Assembly: GCA_964458275.1 (NCBI GenBank)
Contig: CAYWIE010000003.1
Location: 1-64,000, forward strand
Direction of reading: 5' to 3'
DNA length: 64,000 nucleotides
Origin: HGM04593 sp964458275
GTDB lineage: Bacteria > Bacteroidota > Bacteroidia > Bacteroidales > Bacteroidaceae
The notes below the pieces were generated by a model. It was not told the origin of the DNA. It was given only the letters and a program-made list of their open reading frames with translations, and ran no database searches. Both the position numbers and the translations under genes were made by a program. Positions 27,010-35,905 of this stretch are shown piece after piece; the first letter of the stretch is position 1; each line of letters starts with the position of its first letter.

Positions 27010-28239
27010 ATGGCAGAAAAACCGAAAAGAATATGCTGTAGCTTCTGTGGCAGAAGCGAATCGGAAACAGGTACGCTGATAAGCGGCAGATACGGCTTTA
27101 TATGCGCTTCGTGTGCAGAACAGGCGTATGGGATTTTTCGCGAAGAGGGAATGAGGGAGAAGTCGGAGTTTAAGCTCAGAGAGCTTCCTAAACCTCAGGA
27201 AATAAAGGCTTTCCTCGACAGCTATGTGATAGGGCAGGACGACGCGAAAAAGGTGCTTTCTGTGTCGGTCTACAACCACTACAAGCGTCTCATGCAGGCC
27301 GATAACGGCGACGAGGTTGAGATAGAGAAGAGCAATATTATCATGGTGGGCAGCACCGGAACCGGAAAGACACTACTTGCACGTACCATTGCCCGTCTGC
27401 TGAAGGTCCCTTTTACGATAGTGGACGCAACGGTCTTGACCGAAGCCGGTTATGTGGGCGAGGACATTGAGAGTCTGCTTACGCGTCTGCTCCAAGTCTG
27501 TGACTACAAGGTCGAAGAGGCGGAAAGAGGCATAGTCTTCATTGATGAGATAGACAAGATAGCACGAAAGGGCGACAATCCGTCAATCACGCGTGATGTG
27601 AGCGGCGAAGGCGTTCAGCAAGGACTGCTGAAACTGCTCGAAGGCTCTGTCGTGAATGTGCCGCCACAAGGCGGACGCAAGCATCCCGACCAGAAGATGA
27701 TTCCCGTAAACACCCGCAATATCCTCTTTATCTGTGGCGGTGCATTCGATGGAATAGAACGCAAGATAGCCCAAAGAATGAATACTCGTGTAGTGGGCTA
27801 CAACTCGGTGCTCAATACCCAGGCGATAGACAAGGAGAATATAATGAAGTATATTCTTCCGCAAGACCTTCGTGCATTCGGGCTTATCCCCGAAATAATC
27901 GGACGTCTGCCGGTGCTCACGCATCTCAAGCCGCTTGACCGTACTGCGCTCCGCAACATATTGACCGAGCCCAAGAATTCCATCATCAAGCAATATGTAA
28001 AGCTTATGGAGATGGATGGAGTCAAACTGACATTCGATGACGATGTGCTCGAATATATAGTGGACACAGCCCTTGAATACAAGCTCGGCGCGCGCGGTCT
28101 AAGGTCTATTGTGGAGTCGATAATGATGGATACAATGTTCGAAATACCCTCCGGAACGACGAAAGAGTGCCGTATAACCAAGGAGTATGCCGAACAGCAG
28201 TTGTCCAAAAGCAAATTGAGCGCTCCTGTTACGGAATAA
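27010..28239 (+). CDS. clpX: ATP-dependent Clp protease ATP-binding subunit ClpX
   Basis: ClpX is the AAA+ unfoldase that feeds ClpP. The 409 residues begin with a zinc-binding domain (a C-x2-C pair near residue 10 and a second near residue 32), then an AAA+ module with Walker A GSTGTGKT, Walker B FIDEIDKIA, the pore-loop region (GYVGED) and a C-terminal sensor-2 domain (LGARGLRSIVE). It forms a two-gene unit with clpP. Confidence 0.97.
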   Translation: MAEKPKRICCSFCGRSESETGTLISGRYGFICASCAEQAYGIFREEGMREKSEFKLRELPKPQEIKAFLDSYVIGQDDAKKVLSVSVYNHYKRLMQADNGDEVEIEKSNIIMVGSTGTGKTLLARTIARLLKVPFTIVDATVLTEAGYVGEDIESLLTRLLQVCDYKVEEAERGIVFIDEIDKIARKGDNPSITRDVSGEGVQQGLLKLLEGSVVNVPPQGGRKHPDQKMIPVNTRNILFICGGAFDGIERKIAQRMNTRVVGYNSVLNTQAIDKENIMKYILPQDLRAFGLIPEIIGRLPVLTHLKPLDRTALRNILTEPKNSIIKQYVKLMEMDGVKLTFDDDVLEYIVDTALEYKLGARGLRSIVESIMMDTMFEIPSGTTKECRITKEYAEQQLSKSKLSAPVTE

Positions 28240-28256
28240 ACAAAAACAGCTTCAAC

Positions 28257-28288
28257 AGATGCCCTGTCGGTCTTTCGACAGGGCATCT
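28257..28288 (+). terminator. Hairpin after clpX
   Basis: Bases 28257-28269 pair with 28276-28288 (13 bp, loop GTCTTT). A U-run is nearly absent downstream (TTGG), so efficiency is uncertain, but position and stem strength fit a clpPX terminator. Confidence 0.7.
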
Positions 28289-28297
28289 TGGCAAACA

Positions 28298-28333
28298 TAA
28301 AATAGCTCTCAAATAAATTTAAACAGCTTCTAA
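28298..28333 (+). repeat. Dispersed intergenic motif, contiguous copy
   Basis: The segment begins AAAATAGCTCTCAAATAA and continues ATTTAAACAGCTTCTAA. Its left half recurs at 63039-63056 and its right half at 63139-63156, where a structured repeat lies between them. The right half also occurs at 55350-55364. It sits in the 218-base gap between clpX and recQ, upstream of the recQ promoter. Confidence 0.6.
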
Positions 28334-28396
28334 ACCTCTGTTTGTGGAAAATAATAAAGTTTTTTGCAAAAACAGCCAAAAATATATCCGTAAAAA

Positions 28397-28430
28397 TTTG
28401 CTCCATTCAGTAGTTGTTTTATAACTTTGT
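28397..28430 (+). promoter_or_regulatory. Promoter for recQ
   Basis: TTTG at 28397-28400, a 21-base spacer and TAACTTTG at 28422-28429 match the Bacteroidota consensus. The leader to the recQ ATG is about 20-25 bases. Confidence 0.75.
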
Positions 28431-28457
28431 TATCCAAATATTGCCTTACATAGCGAA

Positions 28458-30632
28458 ATGACAAAAAAGTATAATCTGACAGAAGTTCTTAAGAAGAATT
28501 TCGGTTTCGACACATTTAAAGGGGATCAAGAAGCCGTAATCAAGAATTTGCTTGACGGCAATGATACATTTGTGCTGATGCCCACAGGCGGAGGCAAGTC
28601 CTTGTGTTACCAGCTCCCATCGTTGATAATGGATGGCACGGCAATAGTAATATCCCCGCTAATAGCCTTGATGAAGAATCAAGTGGATGCAATAAGAAAC
28701 CTCAATGAGGCAGATGGTGTTGCACACTTCCTCAATTCCTCGCTGACAAAGCAGGCGATAGAGGGTGTGAAGGCTGATGTCCTCTCCGGCAAGACCAAAC
28801 TGCTTTATGTCGCTCCCGAATCCTTGACAAAAGAGGATAACGTGGAGTTTTTCAAATCAATAAAAATATCTTTCTATGCAGTGGACGAAGCGCACTGTAT
28901 ATCGGAATGGGGACACGACTTCCGTCCCGAATACCGTCGCATACGTCCCATAATAAACGAAATAGGTCCGGCTCCCATAATAGCCCTTACAGCAACAGCC
29001 ACCACAAAGGTGCGTGATGATATAAAGAAGAGTCTCGGCATACAGAAGGCCAAGGACTTCAAGTCATCGTTCAATCGTCCCAACCTCTACTACGAGGTGC
29101 GTCCCAAGACCAAGAACATAGACAAAGACATCATTAAGTTCATAAAAAGCAATCCCGGCAAATCGGGAATCATATACTGCCTGAGCCGCAAGAAAGTAGA
29201 GGAACTTGCCGAAATACTCCAGGCAAACGACATCCCTGCAAAGGCTTATCATGCAGGAATGGACTCAGCCATGAGGTCGCAGACACAGGACGACTTCATC
29301 ATGGAGAAGATAGACGTGATAGTCGCAACCATAGCATTCGGCATGGGAATAGACAAGCCCGATGTACGCTATGTCATACACTACGAAATTCCCAAGAGTC
29401 TCGAAGGATACTATCAGGAGACAGGCCGTGCCGGTCGCGACGGAGGCGAAGGACAATGTATCGCTTTCTACAACAACAAGGACCTTCAGAAACTCGAAAA
29501 ATTCCTCGAAGGCAAGCCATTGGCAGAACAGGACATCGGCCGTCAGCTGCTCAGAGAGACAACAGCATACGCCGAATCGTCGGTATGTCGCCGTAAATTG
29601 CTTCTTCACTACTTCGGCGAGACATTCGATGTGGAGAATTGCGGAAACTGCGACAACTGTCTCAATCCCAAGAAGCAGATAGAGGCACAGGATATGCTCG
29701 AAGGTCTTTTGGAGGCAATAATCGCGTTGAAGGAGAATTTCAAGGCAGAATATGTGATAGATGTGCTGGTAGGTAAAGAAACCAACGATATACTCTCTCA
29801 CAAGCACGAAGAACTGGACTGTTTCGGCAGTGGTTCCGACGACGATGTCAAACGTTGGAACGCAGTTGTACGTCAGGCGTTGATAGCCGGTTACATAAGC
29901 AAGGATGTCGAGAACTACGGTCTTCTGAAGATTACCGATGCCGGCAAGGAGTTCCTGGAAGAGCCCGTGTCGTTCAAGATTGTGGAGGATAAGGACTTTG
30001 ACGAAGAAGAGGTGGTAATGCGTGGAGGAGGCACATTTGCGGTAGACCCCGAACTTTATGCAATGCTCAAGAATCTTCGCAAGAAAATAGCCAAACAGTT
30101 GGAACTGCCGCCTTATGTGATTTTCCAGGACCCCTCATTGGAGGCAATGGCAACCACCTACCCCATAAAGATAGAAGAACTGCAGAATATTACAGGCGTA
30201 GGTGCCGGAAAGGCAAAGAGGTACGGCGAAGAGTTCTGTGCCCTAATCAAACGTCATTGCGAAGAGAATGAGATAGAGCGTCCCGACGATTTCCGTGTCC
30301 GCACTGTTGTCAACAAGTCCAAGATAAAAGTGAGCATCATACAGGCAATAGACCGTAAGGTGGCGTTGGACGACCTTGCAATAAGCAAAGGCGTGGAGTT
30401 CGAGGAACTGCTCGACGAACTGGAATCAATCGTATATTCAGGCACAAAACTCAATATTGACTATTTCCTCGAAGAGATAATGGACGAGGAGAATATTGAC
30501 GAAATATATTCATACTTCAAGAGTTCCGATACGGATAATCTCGATGATGCGATGGATGAGTTAGGTGCCGAATACAGCGAAGAAGAGGTACGGCTCGTAC
30601 GTGTTAAATTTATATCAGAAATGGCAAACTAA
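28458..30632 (+). CDS. recQ: ATP-dependent DNA helicase RecQ
   Basis: RecQ is a 3'-5' helicase for recombination and fork repair. The 724 residues are longer than the roughly 610 of E. coli RecQ. Walker A PTGGGKS is at 42-48 and DEAHCISEWGHDFRPEY follows; the helicase core ends in QETGRAGRDG. The RQC zinc cysteines lie around VCRRKLLLHYFGE and NCGNCDNC, and an HRDC-like domain around LRKKIAKQLELPPYVIFQD. The last 130 residues are an acidic helical extension found in Bacteroidota relatives. It has its own promoter. Confidence 0.95.
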   Translation: MTKKYNLTEVLKKNFGFDTFKGDQEAVIKNLLDGNDTFVLMPTGGGKSLCYQLPSLIMDGTAIVISPLIALMKNQVDAIRNLNEADGVAHFLNSSLTKQAIEGVKADVLSGKTKLLYVAPESLTKEDNVEFFKSIKISFYAVDEAHCISEWGHDFRPEYRRIRPIINEIGPAPIIALTATATTKVRDDIKKSLGIQKAKDFKSSFNRPNLYYEVRPKTKNIDKDIIKFIKSNPGKSGIIYCLSRKKVEELAEILQANDIPAKAYHAGMDSAMRSQTQDDFIMEKIDVIVATIAFGMGIDKPDVRYVIHYEIPKSLEGYYQETGRAGRDGGEGQCIAFYNNKDLQKLEKFLEGKPLAEQDIGRQLLRETTAYAESSVCRRKLLLHYFGETFDVENCGNCDNCLNPKKQIEAQDMLEGLLEAIIALKENFKAEYVIDVLVGKETNDILSHKHEELDCFGSGSDDDVKRWNAVVRQALIAGYISKDVENYGLLKITDAGKEFLEEPVSFKIVEDKDFDEEEVVMRGGGTFAVDPELYAMLKNLRKKIAKQLELPPYVIFQDPSLEAMATTYPIKIEELQNITGVGAGKAKRYGEEFCALIKRHCEENEIERPDDFRVRTVVNKSKIKVSIIQAIDRKVALDDLAISKGVEFEELLDELESIVYSGTKLNIDYFLEEIMDEENIDEIYSYFKSSDTDNLDDAMDELGAEYSEEEVRLVRVKFISEMAN

Positions 30633-30643
30633 AAATATATCTT

Positions 30644-32119
30644 ATGAATTTTATTACAGACAAAATCGTGATGGACGGTCTCACATTTGACGACCTTTTA
30701 CTTGTCCCTGCATACTCAGAGGTACTCCCTAAGGATGTTAGCTTGAAAACAAAGTTTTCCAAGAACATAACCTTGAATGTTCCCTTTGTGACAGCGGCAA
30801 TGGATACCGTAACCGAAGCCAAAATGGCAATAGCCATAGCACGCGAAGGAGGTATCGGAGTTATTCATAAGAATATGTCGATAGAGGAGCAGGCTCATCA
30901 GGTGGCAATCGTCAAGCGTGCAGAAAACGGCATGATTTACGATCCGGTAACAATCTCTGTGAATGCAGTGGTAAAGGATGCACTTGACCTGATGGCAGAA
31001 TATCACATTGGCGGAATCCCCGTAGTGGACGACGAAAAGAAACTTGTAGGTATCGTTACCAACCGCGACCTCCGCTTCGAATCGTGTGTAGAACGTCCTA
31101 TCAGCGAGGTGATGACAAGCGAGAATCTTGTGGTAACCACACAACAGACAGACATGGAGCTTGCAACAAGAATCCTCAAGGAAAACAGAATAGAGAAGTT
31201 GCCCGTGGTTGACGGAAACGGCAAACTCGTGGGACTTATCACCTACAAGGATATCACAAAGGCACAGGACAAGCCAATGGCATGCAAGGACAGCAAAGGA
31301 CGTCTGCGCGTAGCTGCCGGAGTGGGTGTAACACAGGATGCGATGAAGCGTATTGCCGCACTCGTCGAAGCCGGAGTAGATGCAATCATCATAGACACGG
31401 CTCACGGACACTCTGCCGGTGTTATACAGAAGCTCAAAGAGGCTAAAGCAATGTTCCCCGGAATTGATATAGTAGTAGGCAATGTCGCAACCGGTGAGGC
31501 AGCCAAGATGCTTGCCGATGCAGGTGCCGACGCTGTGAAGGTGGGTATAGGTCCCGGCTCAATCTGCACTACACGTGTGGTTGCGGGTGTCGGTGTGCCC
31601 CAGCTTTCTGCCATCTACGATGTAGCAAAAGCGTTGGAAGGAACAGGTGTGCCCCTTATTGCCGATGGCGGTCTGCGCTATTCGGGCGACATAGTAAAGG
31701 CGTTGGCTGCCGGCGGATATTCAGTGATGATAGGTTCGCTCGTTGCCGGAACAGAAGAGTCTCCCGGTGATACAATCATCTTCAACGGACGAAAATTCAA
31801 GTCGTACAGAGGAATGGGTTCTCTCGAAGCAATGGAGAACGGTTCTAAGGACAGATATTTCCAAGCCGACCAGGCAGACAAGAAAAAGCTCGTTCCCGAA
31901 GGAATTGCAGCCCGCGTACCCTACAAAGGAACTCTTTTCGAGGTAATCTACCAGCTCGCAGGAGGTTTGCGTTCGGGAATGGGATATTGCGGAGCACCCG
32001 ACATTGAGCGTCTGCACGATGCTAAATTCGTGAGAATAACCAATGCCGGAGTACTCGAAAGCCATCCCCACGATGTTGCAATAACCAGCGAAGCACCCAA
32101 CTACAGCCGTCCCGAATAA
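30644..32119 (+). CDS. guaB: Inosine-5'-monophosphate dehydrogenase
   Basis: GuaB oxidises IMP to XMP with NAD+, the committed step of guanine nucleotide synthesis. The 491 residues form a TIM barrel interrupted by two CBS domains (about residues 95-210). The active-site loop GPGSICTTR has its cysteine near residue 308. The gene starts 11 bases after recQ. An 8-bp hairpin (32109-32116/32121-32128) spans the stop codon. Confidence 0.97.
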   Translation: MNFITDKIVMDGLTFDDLLLVPAYSEVLPKDVSLKTKFSKNITLNVPFVTAAMDTVTEAKMAIAIAREGGIGVIHKNMSIEEQAHQVAIVKRAENGMIYDPVTISVNAVVKDALDLMAEYHIGGIPVVDDEKKLVGIVTNRDLRFESCVERPISEVMTSENLVVTTQQTDMELATRILKENRIEKLPVVDGNGKLVGLITYKDITKAQDKPMACKDSKGRLRVAAGVGVTQDAMKRIAALVEAGVDAIIIDTAHGHSAGVIQKLKEAKAMFPGIDIVVGNVATGEAAKMLADAGADAVKVGIGPGSICTTRVVAGVGVPQLSAIYDVAKALEGTGVPLIADGGLRYSGDIVKALAAGGYSVMIGSLVAGTEESPGDTIIFNGRKFKSYRGMGSLEAMENGSKDRYFQADQADKKKLVPEGIAARVPYKGTLFEVIYQLAGGLRSGMGYCGAPDIERLHDAKFVRITNAGVLESHPHDVAITSEAPNYSRPE

Positions 32120-32158
32120 TTTCGGGACAGGCTTCCAATGTTATACACTCATAAAAGT

Positions 32159-33571
32159 ATGAAAAAAAGCAGTCTCTTTTCTCTTTTGCTCTTTGCGGCA
32201 AGCACAATGTTTGCTCAAACCGACGACACGGTAATAATGAAGATAGGCGATACGGAGGTAACGAAATCCGAATTCGAGTATGCTCTGAACAAAAACAATG
32301 CGGCGACAGGACGTGATGCAAAAGCAGCCAAAGAGTATCTGCCAATGTACATTGACTTCAAGCTGAAGGTAGAAGAGGCGAAAGCACAACGGCTCGACAC
32401 GCTCTCTTCCTATAAGGAAGAATACCTTGCAGGCAGAGCCCGTCAGGCAGAAGACTATCTCATAGACAAGGAATATCTCGAACGCGAAGCGCATAAACTC
32501 TATGCCAAAGACTCGGCAACTATAGGACGCGACGGCTTCCTTCGCGTATCGCACATCATGTTCCCTCTGCGTCAGGATGCACCGGCAGACGTTGTAGCTG
32601 CTACAAAGGCAAAAGCCGATTCGGCATATCAGATGTTGAATTCGGGCAAAGACTTTACAGCTGTAGCAAACCAATATATGGGAATGTTGCCCGATACGTT
32701 TGAGATATTGTGCGGGCAGGCATTCAAGGAGTTTGAGGATGCAGCATACAATTTGCGTAACGGCGGCTTCACACACCCTGTGATGTCTCCTGCGGGTCTG
32801 CACATCATCAAACGCATATCGCACCGTCCTTTCGGAACGTACCAGGAGTATCGCTCAAACATCCTCGCCATTCTCGAAAAACGCAATGTGAAGCAGGTGG
32901 CGCGTTATCGTCTGGGTTACCAGCTTGCAAAAAACATGGCGCCGGGAACCACTCCCGAAGAGGCACTTGCACGCGAGGACAGCCTCCTCGATACAAAGTA
33001 CCCCGAATTCGGCAACCTGATGCGCGAATATCGTGACGGGCTGCTCTTTTTCGAAATAAGCAACCGCGAAGTGTGGCAAAGGGCTGCCAACGACGAAAAG
33101 GGACTCGAAAAATTCTTTAAGAAAAACAAGAAAAAGTATAAGTTCGACGCTCCCCGTTTCCGCGGAGCCGTAATATACGCCAACAGCGACGAGGATATGA
33201 AACTCGCCAAAAAGCTCTTGAAAGATGCTCCTGTCGACAGCTATAAGAGTATCGTCGAGCAGAACTTTACCAAAGACTCGGTGTGTACCATAAGGCTCGA
33301 AGCCGGTGTCTTCCCCATAGGCGAGAACGCTTGGGTGGATAAAGAGGCTTTCGGACAAGGCAAGGGCGGTCGTCTCAAGCGTGGCTACAAGATGGCAGGC
33401 ACTGTCGGTACCATATTGAAGAAAAAGCCTGAGACCTACAAGGATGTCAAAGGGGAAGTCGTGAGTGACTACCAGCAATATCTCGAAAAGGAGTGGGTAA
33501 AGAGTCTGCGCAAAAAATACAATGTTGAGGTATATGAAGATGTTTTAAAAACGGTTAATAAAAACAAGTAA
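32159..33571 (+). CDS. Exported parvulin-type peptidyl-prolyl isomerase
   Basis: The start ATG 32159 places a clear signal peptide first (MKKSSLFSLLLFAASTMFAQ); an in-frame ATG at 32138 would add seven residues before it. The 470 residues contain an N-terminal SurA-like helical region, one parvulin domain (about residues 125-225, with VSHIMFP and PAGLHIIKR) and a long C-terminal region. It probably helps fold outer-membrane proteins in the periplasm. It is first of three consecutive genes of this type. Confidence 0.87.
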   Translation: MKKSSLFSLLLFAASTMFAQTDDTVIMKIGDTEVTKSEFEYALNKNNAATGRDAKAAKEYLPMYIDFKLKVEEAKAQRLDTLSSYKEEYLAGRARQAEDYLIDKEYLEREAHKLYAKDSATIGRDGFLRVSHIMFPLRQDAPADVVAATKAKADSAYQMLNSGKDFTAVANQYMGMLPDTFEILCGQAFKEFEDAAYNLRNGGFTHPVMSPAGLHIIKRISHRPFGTYQEYRSNILAILEKRNVKQVARYRLGYQLAKNMAPGTTPEEALAREDSLLDTKYPEFGNLMREYRDGLLFFEISNREVWQRAANDEKGLEKFFKKNKKKYKFDAPRFRGAVIYANSDEDMKLAKKLLKDAPVDSYKSIVEQNFTKDSVCTIRLEAGVFPIGENAWVDKEAFGQGKGGRLKRGYKMAGTVGTILKKKPETYKDVKGEVVSDYQQYLEKEWVKSLRKKYNVEVYEDVLKTVNKNK

Positions 33572-33599
33572 AACATTGCAAACCATTATCTTTGCAGGC

Positions 33600-34493
33600 A
33601 TGAAACATCGGAATGCTACATATTTGTCTCTTATAGCCCTGATAATCGCAGCAATACTTGCATCGTGCAGCGATGCTGTAGATCATGGAGGCAAGACACC
33701 TTTGGTGTCAGCCGGCAGCGCATACCTCTACAAGGAGGATATAGAGCAGCTTGTAGCTCTGAACCATACTGTGGAGGACAGTGCGGCATTCGTGGACAAA
33801 TATGTGAGACAGTGGCTTGAGGATGCTTTGTTGTACGACCGCGCCAAACGCAATGTCTCGTCCGGCAAAGAGATAGCACGCTTGATAGAAAATTACAGAA
33901 AATCGTTGCTGCTGAACATTTATCAGGAGCGTATCGTCGACCAGCAGCTCGACAAAGAGATAACTCCCGAAGAGGTAGCTTTGTTCTACGAAGCCAACAA
34001 GTCGATGTTCAAGGTCGAGGAGCCGATGCTCAAAGGACTTCTTCTGAAACTCTCTCTGAAAGCTCCTAAACTCGATGCGGTCAGAAAGTGGTGCAAGAGC
34101 GCCGAGCCCGACGAACTGGAGAAATATACTCTGACCAATGCCCAGGTGTACGAATATTTCCGTGAGACATGGACGCCCCTTTCTGCCATAGCCTCCAAGC
34201 TTTCATTCTCTGAAGAGGAACTGAAAGGGAAAATCGCCCTGCAAGGGATGACGGAGTTTCGCGACACTGCTTCCATTTACATTATAAACATTGACGAATA
34301 TCTGCCCTCAGGCAAAATCAAGCCGCTCGACCTTGCCGAGCCTGAGATAAAAGAACTGCTTGTGAACTCCCGCAAGGCAGAATTCTTGCAGGAGATGAAG
34401 CAGAACCTATATAACGAAGCATTACAGAGCGGAGACATAAGATTTTACCAGACGGAACAGAACAAAGACAGTCTCTCCGCCGAAAACAGATGA
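33600..34493 (+). CDS. Lipoprotein related to peptidyl-prolyl isomerase chaperones
   Basis: The start ATG 33600 gives 297 residues with a lipoprotein signal (lipobox LASC, cysteine near residue 24). The remainder is helical and resembles SurA/PrsA-type chaperone arms (KEDIEQLVALNHTVED, KEITPEEVALFYE), but no intact parvulin motif is visible. It is therefore probably a chaperone-like partner without isomerase activity. It is preceded 28 bases earlier by the first isomerase gene, and its TGA overlaps the ATG of the next gene. Confidence 0.75.
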   Translation: MKHRNATYLSLIALIIAAILASCSDAVDHGGKTPLVSAGSAYLYKEDIEQLVALNHTVEDSAAFVDKYVRQWLEDALLYDRAKRNVSSGKEIARLIENYRKSLLLNIYQERIVDQQLDKEITPEEVALFYEANKSMFKVEEPMLKGLLLKLSLKAPKLDAVRKWCKSAEPDELEKYTLTNAQVYEYFRETWTPLSAIASKLSFSEEELKGKIALQGMTEFRDTASIYIINIDEYLPSGKIKPLDLAEPEIKELLVNSRKAEFLQEMKQNLYNEALQSGDIRFYQTEQNKDSLSAENR

Positions 34494-35884
34494 CCGAAAT
34501 GAAAATATATAAGACCATAAGCAGATTGCTGCTGATGACATTGTGCAGCTTTCCTTTTGCATCGCTCGTTGCACAAGATAATGTCATAGACCGAGTAGAG
34601 TGGGTGGTGGGCGACAAGGCCATACTGCGTTCCGATATTGAGTCTGCCATAGATTTCTGGGTTGAACAGGACCGCAGATTCGAGGGCGACCCCTATTGCG
34701 TAGTAGGCGAAGACCTTGCCGTACAACAGCTCTTTATCCATCAGGCAAGCCTCGACAGTATAGAGGTAGGCGAAATGGAAGTAATGCGGCAGGTAGATGC
34801 TCAGATGGACCGTTCGTTGGCAAGAGCAGGTTCAAAAGAGAAACTCGAAGAGTACCTCGAAATGTCCACCACAAGCATTCGCGAAATGTATTACGAATAC
34901 TTCAAGAACCGAATGCTCACAGAGAAGGTCAAGAACAAAGTCATAGGAGACATTAAAGTCTCTCCCGCCCAAGTGCGCAAGTTCTACAAGAACCTTCCCG
35001 AAGACAGCATACCCTATATGCCCATGCAGGTAGAGGTTCAGATAATCACCCAGAAACCCGAAACAGAGATAGAGGAGATTGAGCGCGTGAAAAGCGAGCT
35101 CCGCGAATATGCCGAGCGTGTAAACAGCGGCGAAGCATCATTCTCAACCCTTGCGCTTCTCTATTCCGAGGACAAGGGAACTGCACGCGTAGGCGGTGAG
35201 CTCGATTTTCTCGGACGCGGACAGCTTGCCCCCGAATTTGCGGCTGTTGCTTTCAACCTCACAGACCCCAACAAGGTCTCCAAAATAGTAGAGACAGAAT
35301 TCGGTTACCACATTATACAGTTGATCGAAAAGCGCGGCGACCGCGTTAAAGTACGTCATATACTGCGCAAGCCGCAAGTGTCAGGCAAGAGCATCAACCG
35401 TATGATGGCACGTCTCGATACTATAAAAGAGGATATCGACAGCGCCAAATTCACATTCGAAGAGGGAGCGGTGGTAATCTCGCACGACAAGGATACCCGC
35501 AACAACAACGGAGTAATGTTCTTCAACAGGGAGTCGGACGGCACCACAAGCTCAAAGTTCCAGTTGCAGGACCTTCCCGTAGAGATAGCCTCTGTAGTAG
35601 ACGGACTCAAGGTAGGTGAGGTTTCCAAGCCGTTCGTGATGGTACGCGACAACGGTACAACCGTATGTGCAATCGTCAAGCTGAAAAGCCGCATAGAAGG
35701 CCATAAGGCCAATATGCGCGACGACTATGAATACCTCAAGGAACTATATGCTTCAAAAATCGGCGAAGAGAAAGTGAACCGTTGGATAAAGGAGAAGCAG
35801 AAGACCACATTCGTGCGCATAAACAGAGAGTACCGCAACTCCAAATTCCTCTATCCCGACTGGAAATTCTACGACGAAGAATAA
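34490..35884 (+). CDS. SurA-like periplasmic peptidyl-prolyl isomerase
   Basis: The 464 residues comprise a signal peptide (about 1-29), a SurA N-terminal chaperone domain (RVEWVVGDKAILRSDIE) and two parvulin-like domains (about 170-285, with GGELDFLGRGQLAPEFAAVA, and about 286-395, starting VRHILRKPQV). SurA escorts outer-membrane proteins to the BAM complex. The ATG overlaps the stop of the preceding lipoprotein gene (ATGA); ATG 34499 is an alternative that gives a tidier signal peptide. Confidence 0.9.
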   Translation: MTEMKIYKTISRLLLMTLCSFPFASLVAQDNVIDRVEWVVGDKAILRSDIESAIDFWVEQDRRFEGDPYCVVGEDLAVQQLFIHQASLDSIEVGEMEVMRQVDAQMDRSLARAGSKEKLEEYLEMSTTSIREMYYEYFKNRMLTEKVKNKVIGDIKVSPAQVRKFYKNLPEDSIPYMPMQVEVQIITQKPETEIEEIERVKSELREYAERVNSGEASFSTLALLYSEDKGTARVGGELDFLGRGQLAPEFAAVAFNLTDPNKVSKIVETEFGYHIIQLIEKRGDRVKVRHILRKPQVSGKSINRMMARLDTIKEDIDSAKFTFEEGAVVISHDKDTRNNNGVMFFNRESDGTTSSKFQLQDLPVEIASVVDGLKVGEVSKPFVMVRDNGTTVCAIVKLKSRIEGHKANMRDDYEYLKELYASKIGEEKVNRWIKEKQKTTFVRINREYRNSKFLYPDWKFYDEE

Positions 35885-35905
35885 ACAGCACCAATCCTAC
35901 ATCTG

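Noticed and set aside
32109..32128. Terminator after guaB
   Set aside because: The hairpin is only 8 bp, spans the stop codon and lacks a U-run; read-through into the isomerase gene is likely.
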